A stretch of 64,000 nucleotides of DNA, from contig NZ_JADBHF010000011.1 in assembly GCF_017808105.1 (NCBI RefSeq), positions 62,001 through 126,000 on the forward strand. Direction: 5' to 3'. Below the pieces are notes generated by a model that saw only the letters and a list, made by a program, of their open reading frames with translations, was not told the DNA's origin and did no database searches. A program made the position numbers and the translations under genes. How positions within the stretch are numbered: the first letter of the stretch is position 1; each line of letters begins with the position of its first letter. Shown here one piece after another: positions 54,263-63,693 of this stretch. This DNA is from Brevibacterium renqingii (lineage in GTDB: Bacteria; Actinomycetota; Actinomycetes; Actinomycetales; Brevibacteriaceae).

Positions 54263-54304
54263 GAAGGCGGTATTGCAGCCTCGCGAGGTTGCAATACCGC
54301 CTTC
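54263..54304 (-). terminator. Terminator hairpin after malate synthase
   Basis: A perfect 15-bp stem (54263-54277 with 54290-54304) and 12-base loop 19 bases after the aceB stop. No T-run follows. Confidence 0.8.
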
Positions 54305-54323
54305 GGGCAGCGGGGACGGAAGG

Positions 54324-55934
54324 TCAGGCGACGAACACCTCGGCGTCGGTCTTCGACACCCGATCGACCAGATGCTCGTTATAGGCCGGCATGGTGAGGA
54401 ACTCGGCGAAGGTCTCGCCCAGCGCCGTGGCGCGGAAGATCTCCACAGCCTCGTCGAAGTGGTCGTCGGGACGGCGCTCCATCGCGGCCAGCTCCTCACC
54501 GAGGTAGCGCTCGGCCAGATGAGGCGTCAGCTGCTGACCGTTGTCGAGGGTCACCTCGTGGCGGATCCACTGCCAGATCTGCGAGCGGCAGATCTCCGCG
54601 GTGGACACGTCCTCGAGCTGGTTCTCCAGCGCCACGTGCCCGTTGCCGCCGAGCCATTCGTTCATGTACCCGATGGCCACGCGGATGTTCACCCGCACGC
54701 CCTCCTCGGTGACGATCGGCTCGAGACCGGTGACGTCGAGGATGTGGTCGCTGGTCACCTGCACATCGGGGCGCTTGTTCTCCAGCTGATGCGGACGCGA
54801 ACCCAGCGCCGCATCGAAGACGGCCAGCGCAGCCGGCACGAGAGCCGGATCGGCAACCCACGTGCCGTCGAAGCCCTGCCAGGCCTCGCGGGCCTTGTCC
54901 TCACGCATGCGGGCGAACTCGGCGGCGACGAAGGCCTCGTCGGGATGTTCGGCCATGAGGTTGGACATGGTGCCGATCGCATGCGCTCCGCGACGGTGGC
55001 AGGTGGCGACGAGACGGTCGGTGAAGGCCTTCATCAGCGGCAGATCCATCGTCAGACGCTCACGGTCGGGCAGAACGTAGTCGGTGGAGTTGCGCAGGTT
55101 CTTCACCACGGAGAACAGGTAGTCCCAGCCAGCGGCTTCGAGTCCGGCACAGTGTTCGCGCAGCTCGAAGAGGATCTCCTCCATCTGGAACACCGCGGTG
55201 ATGGTCTCGATGTGCGCGGTGGCACGGATGGTTCCCTGCTCGATGCCGAGCATGTTCTGGGCGTGGACGAAGATCTTGTTCCACAGCCTGGCCTCCTGCG
55301 AGGACTCGAGCTTCGGCAGGTAGAAGTACGGGCCGGAGCCGTGGCTGATGAGGTGGCGGGCGTTGTGGAAGAAGTAGAGACCGAAATCGACCAGCGCACC
55401 CGAGGTCGCGAACTCCTCACCGTTGTCGTCGACGTAGAGCAGGTGCTTCTCCGGCAGGTGCCAGCCGCGGGGACGCAGTCCGATGGTCGGCTGGTTGTCG
55501 TTGTGCACTCCGGGCAGCTGGCCGCGGATGGCGCGGTAGAGGTTGAGCTGACCGCCGATGACGTTCGCCCAGGTCGGGCTCGTGGCGTCTTCGAGGTCGG
55601 CGAGCCACACCTTGGCCTGCGAGTTCAGCGCGGCCACGACCTCGGGCTCGGTGACCGGGCCGGTGAGTTCGACGCGGCGGTCTTCGAGGCCGGGAGCACC
55701 CTGGGATCCGGCGACGGTCCAGGACCGGTCGGCACGAATGCGGGCCGTCTCGGGCTTGAACCGCGGTAGGGTCCCGCCGTTCATTTCGGCCGCGCGGTTG
55801 CGGCGCGTGCGCAGCAGGTCGCTGATGGTGCCGGCGAACTCGTCGTGCAGTGTGGCGATGAACGTCAGAGCGGGCTCCGAGAGGACGGTGCCGAAGCCGG
55901 TTTCGAGCGGCGCGTTGATCTTGATGAAAGACAT
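54324..55934 (-). CDS. aceB: Malate synthase A
   Basis: A 536-residue glyoxylate-shunt enzyme that condenses glyoxylate with acetyl-CoA to malate. Blocks: VWLADLEDATSPTWANVIGGQLNLYRAIRG (about residues 113-142), the Asp/Glu metal region PKLESSQEARLWNKIF, and GMSNLMAEHPDEAF and the C-terminal AAMERRPDDHFDEAVEIFRATALG. The length is that of the A isoform. GAGGAG lies before the ATG. It follows aceA by 276 bases in the same direction, with a hairpin in between, so aceB may have its own promoter. Confidence 0.97.
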   Translation of the reverse strand: MSFIKINAPLETGFGTVLSEPALTFIATLHDEFAGTISDLLRTRRNRAAEMNGGTLPRFKPETARIRADRSWTVAGSQGAPGLEDRRVELTGPVTEPEVVAALNSQAKVWLADLEDATSPTWANVIGGQLNLYRAIRGQLPGVHNDNQPTIGLRPRGWHLPEKHLLYVDDNGEEFATSGALVDFGLYFFHNARHLISHGSGPYFYLPKLESSQEARLWNKIFVHAQNMLGIEQGTIRATAHIETITAVFQMEEILFELREHCAGLEAAGWDYLFSVVKNLRNSTDYVLPDRERLTMDLPLMKAFTDRLVATCHRRGAHAIGTMSNLMAEHPDEAFVAAEFARMREDKAREAWQGFDGTWVADPALVPAALAVFDAALGSRPHQLENKRPDVQVTSDHILDVTGLEPIVTEEGVRVNIRVAIGYMNEWLGGNGHVALENQLEDVSTAEICRSQIWQWIRHEVTLDNGQQLTPHLAERYLGEELAAMERRPDDHFDEAVEIFRATALGETFAEFLTMPAYNEHLVDRVSKTDAEVFVA

Positions 55935-56078
55935 GGGCTTCTCCTCACCCGTCGTAGTGTGCTGCCTGGTTTGTGTGGTGCTGCCTGGATGGACGGAGCC
56001 TGGACGGCCCGCCGATTGCGGTGGTGCTGCTCCGGGGATCTCTGTGCCCGGTCGGGGTTCGAAGCGTGTGGTGTGACG

Positions 56079-56125
56079 GCGCGGACCGACAATGCAAACC
56101 CCGTGAAAACATTGCCGATCCGCGC
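56079..56125. promoter_or_regulatory. Hairpin between aceA and aceB
   Basis: Sixteen-base arms (56079-56094 and 56110-56125) pair at 14 positions around a 15-base loop. It lies 85 bases after aceA and may be its terminator, or an operator/attenuator for aceB. The loop side reads GGTTTGCATTG on the minus strand, loosely like RamB sites (AAAGTTTGCAA). Confidence 0.5.
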
Positions 56126-56210
56126 CGGGTATGTAGTGGCCGGCCGACCGCCTCCCCGCTGGGAGGCAGGTCGCGCGGCCTGTTCGCTCGGCTGAACCGA
56201 GCGCGTCGGC

Positions 56211-57506
56211 TCAGCTGAACTGAGCGGTTTCGGTGGATCCGGCCAGTGCGGTGGTCGAGGAATCCGGGTTGAGCACCGTCGAGACCAGGTCGAAGTACCC
56301 GGTGCCGACCTCGCGCTGGTGGCGAGTGGCGGTGTATCCGCGGTCCTCGGCGGCGAACTCGCGCTCCTGCAGGTCGACGTAGGCCTTCATCTGCTCGCGG
56401 GCGTAGCCGTGGGCCAGATCGAACATCGAGTAGTTGAGCGCGTGGAAGCCGGCCAGGGTGATGAACTGGAACTTGTAGCCCATGGCTCCCAGCTCGCGCT
56501 GGAACTTCGCGATGGTCGCATCGTCGAGGTGCTTGCGCCAGTTGAACGACGGCGAGCAGTTGTACGACAGCATCTGGTCGGGGTATTCGGCCTTGATCGC
56601 CTCGGCGAACTGCTTGGCTGCCTCGAGATCGGGCGTCGAGGTCTCCATCCACAGCAGATCCGAGTAGGGAGCGAAGGACAGACCGCGGGCGATGCCCGCC
56701 TCGATGCCGTTGGTGATCTTGTAGAAGCCCTCGGCGGTGCGCTCACCGGTGACGAAGCGCTGATCGCGCTCGTCGATGTCCGAGGTCATGAGCGTGGCCG
56801 CCTCGGCGTCGGTGCGAGCGATGACGAGGCTGGGCACGTTCTCGACGTCGGCCGCGAGGCGAGCCGCGTTGAGGGTGCGGATGTGCTGCGAGGTCGGAAC
56901 GAGGACCTTGCCGCCGAGGTGGCCGCACTTCTTCTCCGAACCGAGCTGATCCTCGAAGTGGACGCCGGCAGCGCCGGCGTTGATCATCGAGCGCATGAGT
57001 TCGTAGACATTCAGCGTGCCGCCGAAGCCCGCCTCGGCGTCGGCCACGATCGGGGCGAACCAGTCGTCGACGTTCTTCTGCCCTTCGGAGGTCTCGATCT
57101 GGTCGGCGCGCATGAGTGCGTTGTTGATCCGGCGCACGACCTGCGGCACCGAGTTGGCCGGGTAGATCGACTGGTCCGGGTAGGTCTGGCCGGCGGCGTT
57201 GGCGTCGGCGGCGACCTGCCAGCCGGAGAGGTAGATGGCCTTGAGTCCGGCCTTGACCTGCTCGACGGCCTGGTTTCCGGTCAGCGCGCCGAGGGCGTTG
57301 ACGTAGTCCTCGGTGTTGATGAGGTCCCAGAGGCGCTCGGCTCCATGGCGGGCCAGCGTGTGCTCCTCGATCAGCGAACCGCGCAGCTTGACGACGTCCT
57401 CGGGCTCGTAGTCACGAGCGACTCCCGACCAGCGGGCGTTGGTCGCCCAATCGCGGCGGATGGCCTCGGCATCGTGCAGGTTGCTCTGCGTGGTGTTGTC
57501 AGTCAT
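56211..57506 (-). CDS. aceA: Isocitrate lyase
   Basis: A 431-residue enzyme that splits isocitrate into glyoxylate and succinate. The signature [14 protein letters not shown] contains the catalytic Cys, and [17 protein letters not shown] (read [12 protein letters not shown]) and [23 protein letters not shown] match the family. The ATG of MTDNTTQ follows GGAGAG; the frame continues upstream without homology. Divergent from the RamB-type regulator, the arrangement known for corynebacterial aceA control. Confidence 0.97.
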   Translation of the reverse strand: MTDNTTQSNLHDAEAIRRDWATNARWSGVARDYEPEDVVKLRGSLIEEHTLARHGAERLWDLINTEDYVNALGALTGNQAVEQVKAGLKAIYLSGWQVAADANAAGQTYPDQSIYPANSVPQVVRRINNALMRADQIETSEGQKNVDDWFAPIVADAEAGFGGTLNVYELMRSMINAGAAGVHFEDQLGSEKKCGHLGGKVLVPTSQHIRTLNAARLAADVENVPSLVIARTDAEAATLMTSDIDERDQRFVTGERTAEGFYKITNGIEAGIARGLSFAPYSDLLWMETSTPDLEAAKQFAEAIKAEYPDQMLSYNCSPSFNWRKHLDDATIAKFQRELGAMGYKFQFITLAGFHALNYSMFDLAHGYAREQMKAYVDLQEREFAAEDRGYTATRHQREVGTGYFDLVSTVLNPDSSTTALAGSTETAQFS

Positions 57507-57649
57507 TGTCTTTCTCTCCTCGTCGATCGGGGTTGATGTATTCATTCTGTGGGGGCCGCAAGTGCTCCGGTAGGGGAATTTTGAATGAATAATCTCGATA
57601 TTTCCGGTTTCAGAAATTTCGCCGTTCTGTCATACTGATTCTCACGAGA

Positions 57650-59134
57650 GTGAACTGGCACACAGAACCGATTGGAGCGGCCTTGGTCAGCGTTGGAGCC
57701 GAAGTCGACACAGAGAACCAGCAGACCGATCAGCTGAGCATCGGCAGAAGAATTCGATTTTTTCGCAAACAGCGTGGTCTGACGCTGAACGAGCTGGGGC
57801 AGGAAGTGGGGCGTGCGGCCTCGCAGATCTCGACGATCGAGAACGGCAAGCGAGAAACTTCTGTCACGCTCCTGGCCGCGATCGCCAAGGCCCTGCGGAC
57901 CGATGTCGCCGAGCTCATCGACCCCGCCCCGATCGACGAACGGCAGGCCCTCGAGCTCGAGGCCGAACGCAATCAGGCCTCGCCCATGTACTCGTCCCTC
58001 GGTCTGCCGCAGGTGCGGATCAAGTCCCTGCCGGCCGATGCGCTCGAGGCGATCGTGGGTCTGCAGCGCCAGCTCGGCGAAGCTCTCGAACGCCGCGCGG
58101 CCACCCCCGAGGAGGCCCGGCGCGCGAACCGTGAGCTGCGGGACCGGATGCGGGAGAAGAACAACTACTTCGCCGAACTCGAGTCCACCGCGGCCGAGCT
58201 GCTCGACCTCGTCGGCTACGAATCGGGCACGGTTTCGCAGCGGCAAACCGCGCTCATCGCCGAGAAGCTCGGCTTCAGCCTCCACTACGTCTCGGACCTG
58301 CCGGACTCGACCCGGTCGATCTCCGATACCGCGAACAAGCGGCTCTACCTGCCCAACGCCGATGCCGCGTTCGATCCGCGCTCCCACCTGCTGATGAGCC
58401 TGGCCCCGCATGTGCTCGGCTACGACTCGCCGAAGGACTTCCACGAGTTCCTCCAGCAGCGCGTCGAGGCGAACTATCTGGCCGCTGCGATCCTGCTGCC
58501 CGAATCGGCGGCCGTGCCGATGCTCGAGGAGGAGAAGAAGAAGCGCGTGCTCTCCGTCGAGCATCTGCGCGATATGTTCGGCGTCGGCTACGAGATGGCC
58601 GCGCACCGGTTCACGAACCTCGCCACCGAGCACCTCGGACTGCCCGTCCACTTCATGAAGGTCCATAACTCGGGCACGATCCACAAGGCGTATTCGAACG
58701 ACGGCCTGCCCTTCCCCACCGACCCGCTCGGCGCGATCGAGGGGCAGTTCGCCTGCAAGCGCTTCACTTCGCGCACGGTCTTCCGCGTCGCCGACCGCTT
58801 CAGCCCCTACTACCAGTACACCGACACCCCGCACGGGTCGTTCTGGTGCACCGCACGCGTCCTGCCGGGCGGCGATTACGCCATCAGCGTCGGCGTTCCG
58901 TTCTCCCATGTGCGCTGGTTCGAGGGCAGGGAGTCACAGATCCGCTCGAAGTCCGAATGCCCCGAGCCGTCCTGCTGCCGGCAGGCGCCGCAGGATCTGG
59001 CGGAGAAATGGGAGGACCAAGCGCTGCCCTCAGCCCGGATGCATGCTTCGCTGCTGGCCGCGGTGCCGCCGGGCGCGGTGCCCGGTGTCGACGACACCGA
59101 GGTCTACGAATTCCTCGAACGCCACTCTCAGTGA
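57650..59134 (+). CDS. ramB: RamB-type regulator (XRE HTH with ImmA/IrrE and short-chain fatty acyl domain)
   Basis: About 494 residues. The HTH (GRRIRFFRKQRGLTLNELGQEVGRAASQISTIENGKRETSVTLLAAIAKAL, about 32-82) is followed by an ImmA/IrrE-like middle (PDSTRSISDTANKRLYLPNADAAFDPRSHLLMSLAPHVLGY) and a Cys-bearing C-terminal domain (CPEPSCCRQAPQDLAEKW). RamB regulates acetate-metabolism and glyoxylate genes (aceA, aceB) in Corynebacterium and Mycobacterium. GTG at 57650 or a later TTG/GTG (about 57683-57686) could start translation. The 143-bp divergent region to aceA is AT-rich and should hold its operator. Confidence 0.9.
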   Translation: MNWHTEPIGAALVSVGAEVDTENQQTDQLSIGRRIRFFRKQRGLTLNELGQEVGRAASQISTIENGKRETSVTLLAAIAKALRTDVAELIDPAPIDERQALELEAERNQASPMYSSLGLPQVRIKSLPADALEAIVGLQRQLGEALERRAATPEEARRANRELRDRMREKNNYFAELESTAAELLDLVGYESGTVSQRQTALIAEKLGFSLHYVSDLPDSTRSISDTANKRLYLPNADAAFDPRSHLLMSLAPHVLGYDSPKDFHEFLQQRVEANYLAAAILLPESAAVPMLEEEKKKRVLSVEHLRDMFGVGYEMAAHRFTNLATEHLGLPVHFMKVHNSGTIHKAYSNDGLPFPTDPLGAIEGQFACKRFTSRTVFRVADRFSPYYQYTDTPHGSFWCTARVLPGGDYAISVGVPFSHVRWFEGRESQIRSKSECPEPSCCRQAPQDLAEKWEDQALPSARMHASLLAAVPPGAVPGVDDTEVYEFLERHSQ

Positions 59135-60354
59135 GGCGCGGGGTCTTCCGCGAGGGCCTCGCCGAGGCGGACGAGCAGGAGTTCGCGCCACCACAGGTGC
59201 TCGTGACCGCCCACGAATGACCGAACCTCGATATCGAGCCCGCGGTCGGCGAACTCCGGGACCGCCTCGGCGACGGCATCGGCGATCGCCGGTTCCAGGA
59301 CGCCGTAGTCGATGACGAACGCCGGTCGCGGGAAGGTGCCGGACTCCGGCACGTGATGCCAGATCCTGCGCCCGGCGACGTCGGTCTGCCAGAACGACGG
59401 TGACAGGCAGATTCCGCGGAAGCGCTGCGGATGGCGGAGGGCGAAGTAGGCGGCGGCCAAACCGCCGTAGGAGGCTCCGGCGACGAGCGTGCGTGCCGCG
59501 TGGTCGGGGTCATTCGTCATGCTCGCGACGAGGTCGAGCACGTCGTCGCAGAAGCGGGGATTCATCACGAGATCGGAGGCCCGCAGACCGCGTGCGGGTG
59601 GATCGGAGGTCGGCAGGGCGGAACCGCGCGGAACGGAAGGCAGCGTCGACCCTCCCAGGACCGAGCCCGCGGCGTCGGCATCGGCAGGTTCATGATCGAT
59701 CGCGATGACCGCCGACGGAGGCGAGTCGAGCTCGTCGACCGCCGCGAGCAGTCCGCCGTCGACGAACCCTCGCCCGTCGAAGACGACGAGCATCGGTGCC
59801 GTGGCGGCCGCCCGCTGCGGACGGCAGCTCCAGATCCGCCTCGGCGTGGAATCGAGGGTGACGACGCGTTCCTCGACGTCGCGGGAACCGATGCGGGGCC
59901 GATGCGACCGGGCGGGATCGGGGACAGACCAGCCCAGCGGGTCGGCGTCGGGAGCTGCGATCTCGAGGACGCTGATGCCGCGCATGCTGCGCAACACCCG
60001 CAGACCAGGATGACGTGTCGGGACGAAGGCACCGTCGAGCGCGTCAAGCCAGGTGGGACGGTCGGCGGTGCTGAGCCCTGTGGGCACGGGCATGAAGTGG
60101 AGGCTGCCGCGGAATCCGCGGGGAACCGCGAGGTCGATCGCATATGCGACGCCGTCCGAGCCTTCCTGCCGGATCATGATCCCTCGGGCAACATCGGCGC
60201 GGCCGGTGATTCCGTTGAGGTCGGCGAAGAGGGACTGTTCGGGGCCCGGTCGGCAGTCGGCGGGAATGTGCTCACCACGCAGGAGGATGCGCAGCTTCCA
60301 GTCGTCGCGTTCGGACCCGAGGCACCACGTGCCCAGCTGCTCTGTTTCGATCAT
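59128..60354 (-). CDS. Enterochelin esterase-like (Fes/IroE-type) alpha/beta hydrolase
   Basis: A 408-residue cytosolic esterase. The N-terminal 160 residues resemble the Fes N-domain (PTWLDALDGAFVPTRHPGLR; DPLGWSVPDPARSHRPRIGSRDVEERVVTLDSTPRRIW). The catalytic domain has GASYGGLAA as nucleophile elbow (about residues 290-298) and GGHEHLWWRELL with the catalytic His. Fes enzymes cleave ferric-siderophore esters to free iron; here it could serve the importer 15 kb away. An Ala/Asp/Ser/Pro-rich insert splits the catalytic domain. Its 3' end overlaps that of the RamB-type gene by seven bases. Confidence 0.88.
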   Translation of the reverse strand: MIETEQLGTWCLGSERDDWKLRILLRGEHIPADCRPGPEQSLFADLNGITGRADVARGIMIRQEGSDGVAYAIDLAVPRGFRGSLHFMPVPTGLSTADRPTWLDALDGAFVPTRHPGLRVLRSMRGISVLEIAAPDADPLGWSVPDPARSHRPRIGSRDVEERVVTLDSTPRRIWSCRPQRAAATAPMLVVFDGRGFVDGGLLAAVDELDSPPSAVIAIDHEPADADAAGSVLGGSTLPSVPRGSALPTSDPPARGLRASDLVMNPRFCDDVLDLVASMTNDPDHAARTLVAGASYGGLAAAYFALRHPQRFRGICLSPSFWQTDVAGRRIWHHVPESGTFPRPAFVIDYGVLEPAIADAVAEAVPEFADRGLDIEVRSFVGGHEHLWWRELLLVRLGEALAEDPAPH

Positions 60355-60367
60355 CGACGCCTGCCCG

Positions 60368-61885
60368 TCAGGGGGCCAGGCCCTCCATGGCCCGGTCGAC
60401 GATGGTCTCGGCGATGGCCAGCGCCGAGGTGGCTCCCCACTTCGGGACGGCCCTGACCATGGTCAGCCGGCCGCGGACGGTCGTGACGAGGTCGTCGATG
60501 AGCTCACCGTCGTCGTTCATCGCCTGTGCGCGGACCCCGCGCGAGCCCTCCTCGATGGATGCGGCCTCGAGTCCGGGAACGAATCTGCGCACTCCGTCGA
60601 CGAACGCCGACCTGCTCACCCTGGGCCTCACGCCGCGGGCCGCGGTCCTGGCGGTCTGCGCGGCGTACTTCCAGAAGCCCTTGAACCGTGCCGTCGATCC
60701 GATGTCGCCGAGGTCGAAGCCGCGCCTCTCATAGGTCTCCCGGCCGAGGGCGACGAAGGTGTTGGGGCCCAGGACGAGCGCATCGTCGAGTCCGCGGAGG
60801 ATCGAGGTCTCGGCGAAGGGAGCGTGCGGGTCGGGCACGGAGCCGACGATGCCGCGGACCGCCTCGGCGCCGGTGGACGGGATCGTGTAGTGATCGCCGG
60901 TGAACGGCACGATCCAGGGCTGTGCGTCCGATCCGGCGGCCACCGCGAGTCGGTCGGCCTGCAGCCCCGCGCAGACGATGACCATGTCGAAGGTGCCCAG
61001 GACCTCCTCGGTCGGTGCGTTCGTGGGGCGCGTGTCGGAGCTGCGCGACCACGAACTCGACAGCTTCTCTCGCCACTGCCCGATCGCCGATTCGGCCTGC
61101 TTGAACCACTCCTGCTCGCCGAAGCGATCGCGCAGCTCATCGCCGACGCCGATGACCGGCTCCCGGGCCTCGTCACCTCGGTAGGTCCGCGGTCGGTCGT
61201 GTACCTGTTCGACTCGTCGATCGGCATCGTCTGCCCCGGTTCCTGTCTCATCATCTGCACCGCGTTCTGCACCGGATTCCGCGTCGCGCTCAGCGGGCTC
61301 GGCTCGCGCCGGTGCTGTGCGTCCCCGCAGCCGGACCTCGTTGCTCATGACGTCGAATCCGGTCACTTCGGTCCCGAAGCGCATGGTGCCGCCGGCGAGG
61401 CGCACATCGGAGACGAGCTCCTCGGCCAGTGCCGCGAAGTCGGCGACGGCGGCGTGCGGAGCCCACAGCCCGAGGACACCCCTGACTGCGGGTTCGACCT
61501 CGCGGATCTCGTGTCGTTCGAGCAGGCGCACGCCGGGGATCGCATTACCCTCGGCCCGGGCGAAGAGCTCTTCGAGCCGCTCCGCCTCGTCGGTGTTCTG
61601 CGCGACCATCAGCTGTCCGCATTCGCGGTAGGGCACGCCGCGTTCGGCCATATAGGGGATCAGCAGCTGCACGCCTCGGCGGGCGAGCGCGGCCGCGGCG
61701 GAGCCGGGGATCTGCTCGAGTCCGGCATCGACGATTCCGGAGGTGTGACCGCTCTGATGTGCGGCGACGGTATCGGCCTTGTCGATGACGGTGATTGCGG
61801 CGTCGGGGAGTCTCCTGGTGACCTCGCGGGCTGCGGCGACTCCGAGGACGCCGGCACCGACCACGGCCACTCGTGAAATACTCAT
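60368..61885 (-). CDS. lhgO: L-2-hydroxyglutarate oxidase-like FAD oxidoreductase
   Basis: A 505-residue DAO-family flavoenzyme. The N-terminal FAD motif VAVVGAGVLGVAAARE is followed by AAHQSGHTSGIVDAGLEQIPGS, GQLMVAQNTDEAERLEELFARAEGN and YTIPSTGAEAVRGIVGSVPDPHAPF, the LhgO pattern. An insert of about 90 residues (about 187-275), Ala/Glu/Asp/Arg-rich and hydrophilic, enlarges it beyond the usual 400-420. Expected reaction: L-2-hydroxyglutarate to 2-oxoglutarate with electron transfer to quinone. It lies 13 bases after the esterase start in the minus direction, so the pair may be co-transcribed. The ATG of MSISRV is where homology begins. Confidence 0.88.
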   Translation of the reverse strand: MSISRVAVVGAGVLGVAAAREVTRRLPDAAITVIDKADTVAAHQSGHTSGIVDAGLEQIPGSAAAALARRGVQLLIPYMAERGVPYRECGQLMVAQNTDEAERLEELFARAEGNAIPGVRLLERHEIREVEPAVRGVLGLWAPHAAVADFAALAEELVSDVRLAGGTMRFGTEVTGFDVMSNEVRLRGRTAPARAEPAERDAESGAERGADDETGTGADDADRRVEQVHDRPRTYRGDEAREPVIGVGDELRDRFGEQEWFKQAESAIGQWREKLSSSWSRSSDTRPTNAPTEEVLGTFDMVIVCAGLQADRLAVAAGSDAQPWIVPFTGDHYTIPSTGAEAVRGIVGSVPDPHAPFAETSILRGLDDALVLGPNTFVALGRETYERRGFDLGDIGSTARFKGFWKYAAQTARTAARGVRPRVSRSAFVDGVRRFVPGLEAASIEEGSRGVRAQAMNDDGELIDDLVTTVRGRLTMVRAVPKWGATSALAIAETIVDRAMEGLAP

Positions 61886-61922
61886 ACAGCAATCTTGGCA
61901 CCGTTCGGGATGAAGGAGAAGG

Positions 61923-63248
61923 ATGACGACCGTCTTGGAATGGCCGGGCAAGGCCCAGGCGTTCGCCCTCGGTCGTCGCCTCGTCGATGGTCAGTCCCAC
62001 CCCCACCTCGGCGATGGCCCGCATCTGCGCCTCGGCGATGGGGGCGGACCCTACGTTCCCGCTCCCCGCGAGAACCTCCTCGTCGTCGGGGACAATCTGC
62101 CGGCGCTCACGGCGCTGCTGGCCACGCACCGCCAGCGGGTCAAGGTCGTCTACATCGACCCGCCGTACAACACGGGCAATGCGCACACGTACAAGGACCA
62201 CGGGCACGATCACGCCAGCTGGCTGAATTTCATGACTCCGCGGCTGCTGCTGGCCCGCGAGCTCATGCGCGACGACGGGGTGCTGTTCCTGCACCTCGAT
62301 GACCAGGAGAGTGCGTGGGCGCAGCTGCTCGGGCATGAGATCTTCGGCGAGGACAATTCGCTGGGCACGCTCATCCATCAACGCGCCAAGGGCGGAGGCA
62401 ATGCGCCGTCCTTCGTGCGCGGGCACGACTATGTGCACGTGTGGGGGCGGGACGCGAGCCGGGTAGGGCCGTTCCTCACGGAGAAGAAGTCACCGGCGAA
62501 GCTCGAAGTCATCGACGGACACCGGATGCTCGTGGAGACCGATGTGCTGCGCGCCGGGTTCGGACGCTATGCGCGCGGGTCCGAGCGGCGGCTGATGTAC
62601 GAGGACATCCTCGCCGTCAAGGGAGCGAAGAAGCTCGCCGAGGTGGACGCGAAGCTGGACTCGGGCGAGTACATTCTGCGCCCGTGGGGGAAGGCGGGCA
62701 AGCACGCGGTGGTGCGGGTGACGCCGGCGGAGAAGGCGAGTTCGAAGATGTACTCGATCATCAAGGCTCTCGGCGGGCAGAACGATCTCGAGCCGCTGGG
62801 GCTCGGCGGGGTGTTCAGCTATCCGAAGCCCGTGGAACTGGTCAAGGCGCTCGTGGCTTCGCAGACGTTCTTCGACCCCGAGGCCATCGTCCTCGACTTC
62901 TTCGCCGGTTCCGGGACCACGGCGCAGGCGGTGATGGCCGCGAACGAACGGGATTCGGGGTCGCGGTCGTTCGTGCTCGTGCAGACCCCGGAGCCCCTGC
63001 GATCGAAGAATGCCCGCGCCGTGGTTGCTGCCCAGGACGGGCGGGCCGGGGACGGCGCCGGGGCTGCCTCGGGCGGGGCAGGCTCGGGCGCGGGCGGCGG
63101 ATCTCGCGGGGCTGCCTCGGGCGGGGGCGATGGCAACGCCGAGTTCCCGACGATCAGCGAGCTCACCGCCGAACGCATCCGTCGCGCCGCCGACGTCCAC
63201 TCCCCCGGACTGCCGTTCACCCGGCTCGACGTCGTCGAGGGCGAGTAG
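61923..63248 (+). CDS. Orphan site-specific DNA-methyltransferase (beta class, N6-adenine)
   Basis: A 441-residue amino-methyltransferase. Motif IV DPPYNTG is at residues 79-85 and precedes motif I (LDFFAGSGTTAQAV, about 320-333), the beta-class order of Mod-type enzymes; LNFMTPRLLLARELMRDDGVLFLHLDDQE and the target-recognition part (LGTLIHQRAKGGGNAPSFVRGHDYVHVW) fit type III Mod relatives. A Gly/Ala/Ser-rich insert lies near the C-terminus (about 378-402). AGGAGAAGG precedes the ATG. No restriction (Res) gene is adjacent, so it may act alone in regulation or be a remnant. Confidence 0.9.
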   Translation: MTTVLEWPGKAQAFALGRRLVDGQSHPHLGDGPHLRLGDGGGPYVPAPRENLLVVGDNLPALTALLATHRQRVKVVYIDPPYNTGNAHTYKDHGHDHASWLNFMTPRLLLARELMRDDGVLFLHLDDQESAWAQLLGHEIFGEDNSLGTLIHQRAKGGGNAPSFVRGHDYVHVWGRDASRVGPFLTEKKSPAKLEVIDGHRMLVETDVLRAGFGRYARGSERRLMYEDILAVKGAKKLAEVDAKLDSGEYILRPWGKAGKHAVVRVTPAEKASSKMYSIIKALGGQNDLEPLGLGGVFSYPKPVELVKALVASQTFFDPEAIVLDFFAGSGTTAQAVMAANERDSGSRSFVLVQTPEPLRSKNARAVVAAQDGRAGDGAGAASGGAGSGAGGGSRGAASGGGDGNAEFPTISELTAERIRRAADVHSPGLPFTRLDVVEGE

Positions 63249-63258
63249 GCCTGCACCG

Positions 63259-63329
63259 CGTTTGTGGTCACTGCACCGAGGCGAAAGACCCGATTCACCG
63301 GATTCGCCTCGGCGCAGTGACCACAAACG
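63259..63329. repeat. Dispersed intergenic palindrome, GTTTGTGGTCACT family, copy 2
   Basis: Arms 63259-63285 and 63303-63329 (27 bases) pair with one mismatch. The outer 14 bases and the CCGAGG core are shared with the copy at 21425-21495. It starts 11 bases after the methyltransferase stop and can act as its terminator. Confidence 0.8.
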
Positions 63330-63693
63330 ACTTGGCCCCGGGTCGGGAGCGTCGCGAATTTCGAGTCTGGCGCGCACAGCTCGTCCGCAGCTCCGCCCTG
63401 ACCTGACTCGTTCGGCCCTGACCTGACTCGTTCGGCGCTCGCATGTGCTCCGGTCTGTTCGGAGGTCACTGGAAAATGAGACTCTGCGTGCAGACAGTTG
63501 GACTCCTCAGTCGGCACTCGGGTCGAGGTCGTAGGCTCAAGGGTGAGCCTGACGTTCGCTTCGAGATTGCGACTCTCACGCCGGAGCCGAGGTGTTCGCA
63601 CGAGCATCGCCGATCCTCGGGCGTCGCATGACCGCAATGCCTGACGCGTCACGGCTCGCCGACAAACGAAGTCTCTGCTGAAAGGGAACAGCC
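63330..63693. other. Intergenic region before the heme-oxygenase-like gene
   Basis: It contains a perfect 20-bp tandem duplication and, at its end, GAAAGGGAAC as ribosome-binding site for the next gene. I see no other gene; the minus-strand frames are extensions of the antisense of the methyltransferase gene. Confidence 0.5.
63396..63435. repeat. Perfect 20-bp tandem duplication
   Basis: CCCTGACCTGACTCGTTCGG occurs twice in direct succession in non-coding DNA. Confidence 0.9.
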
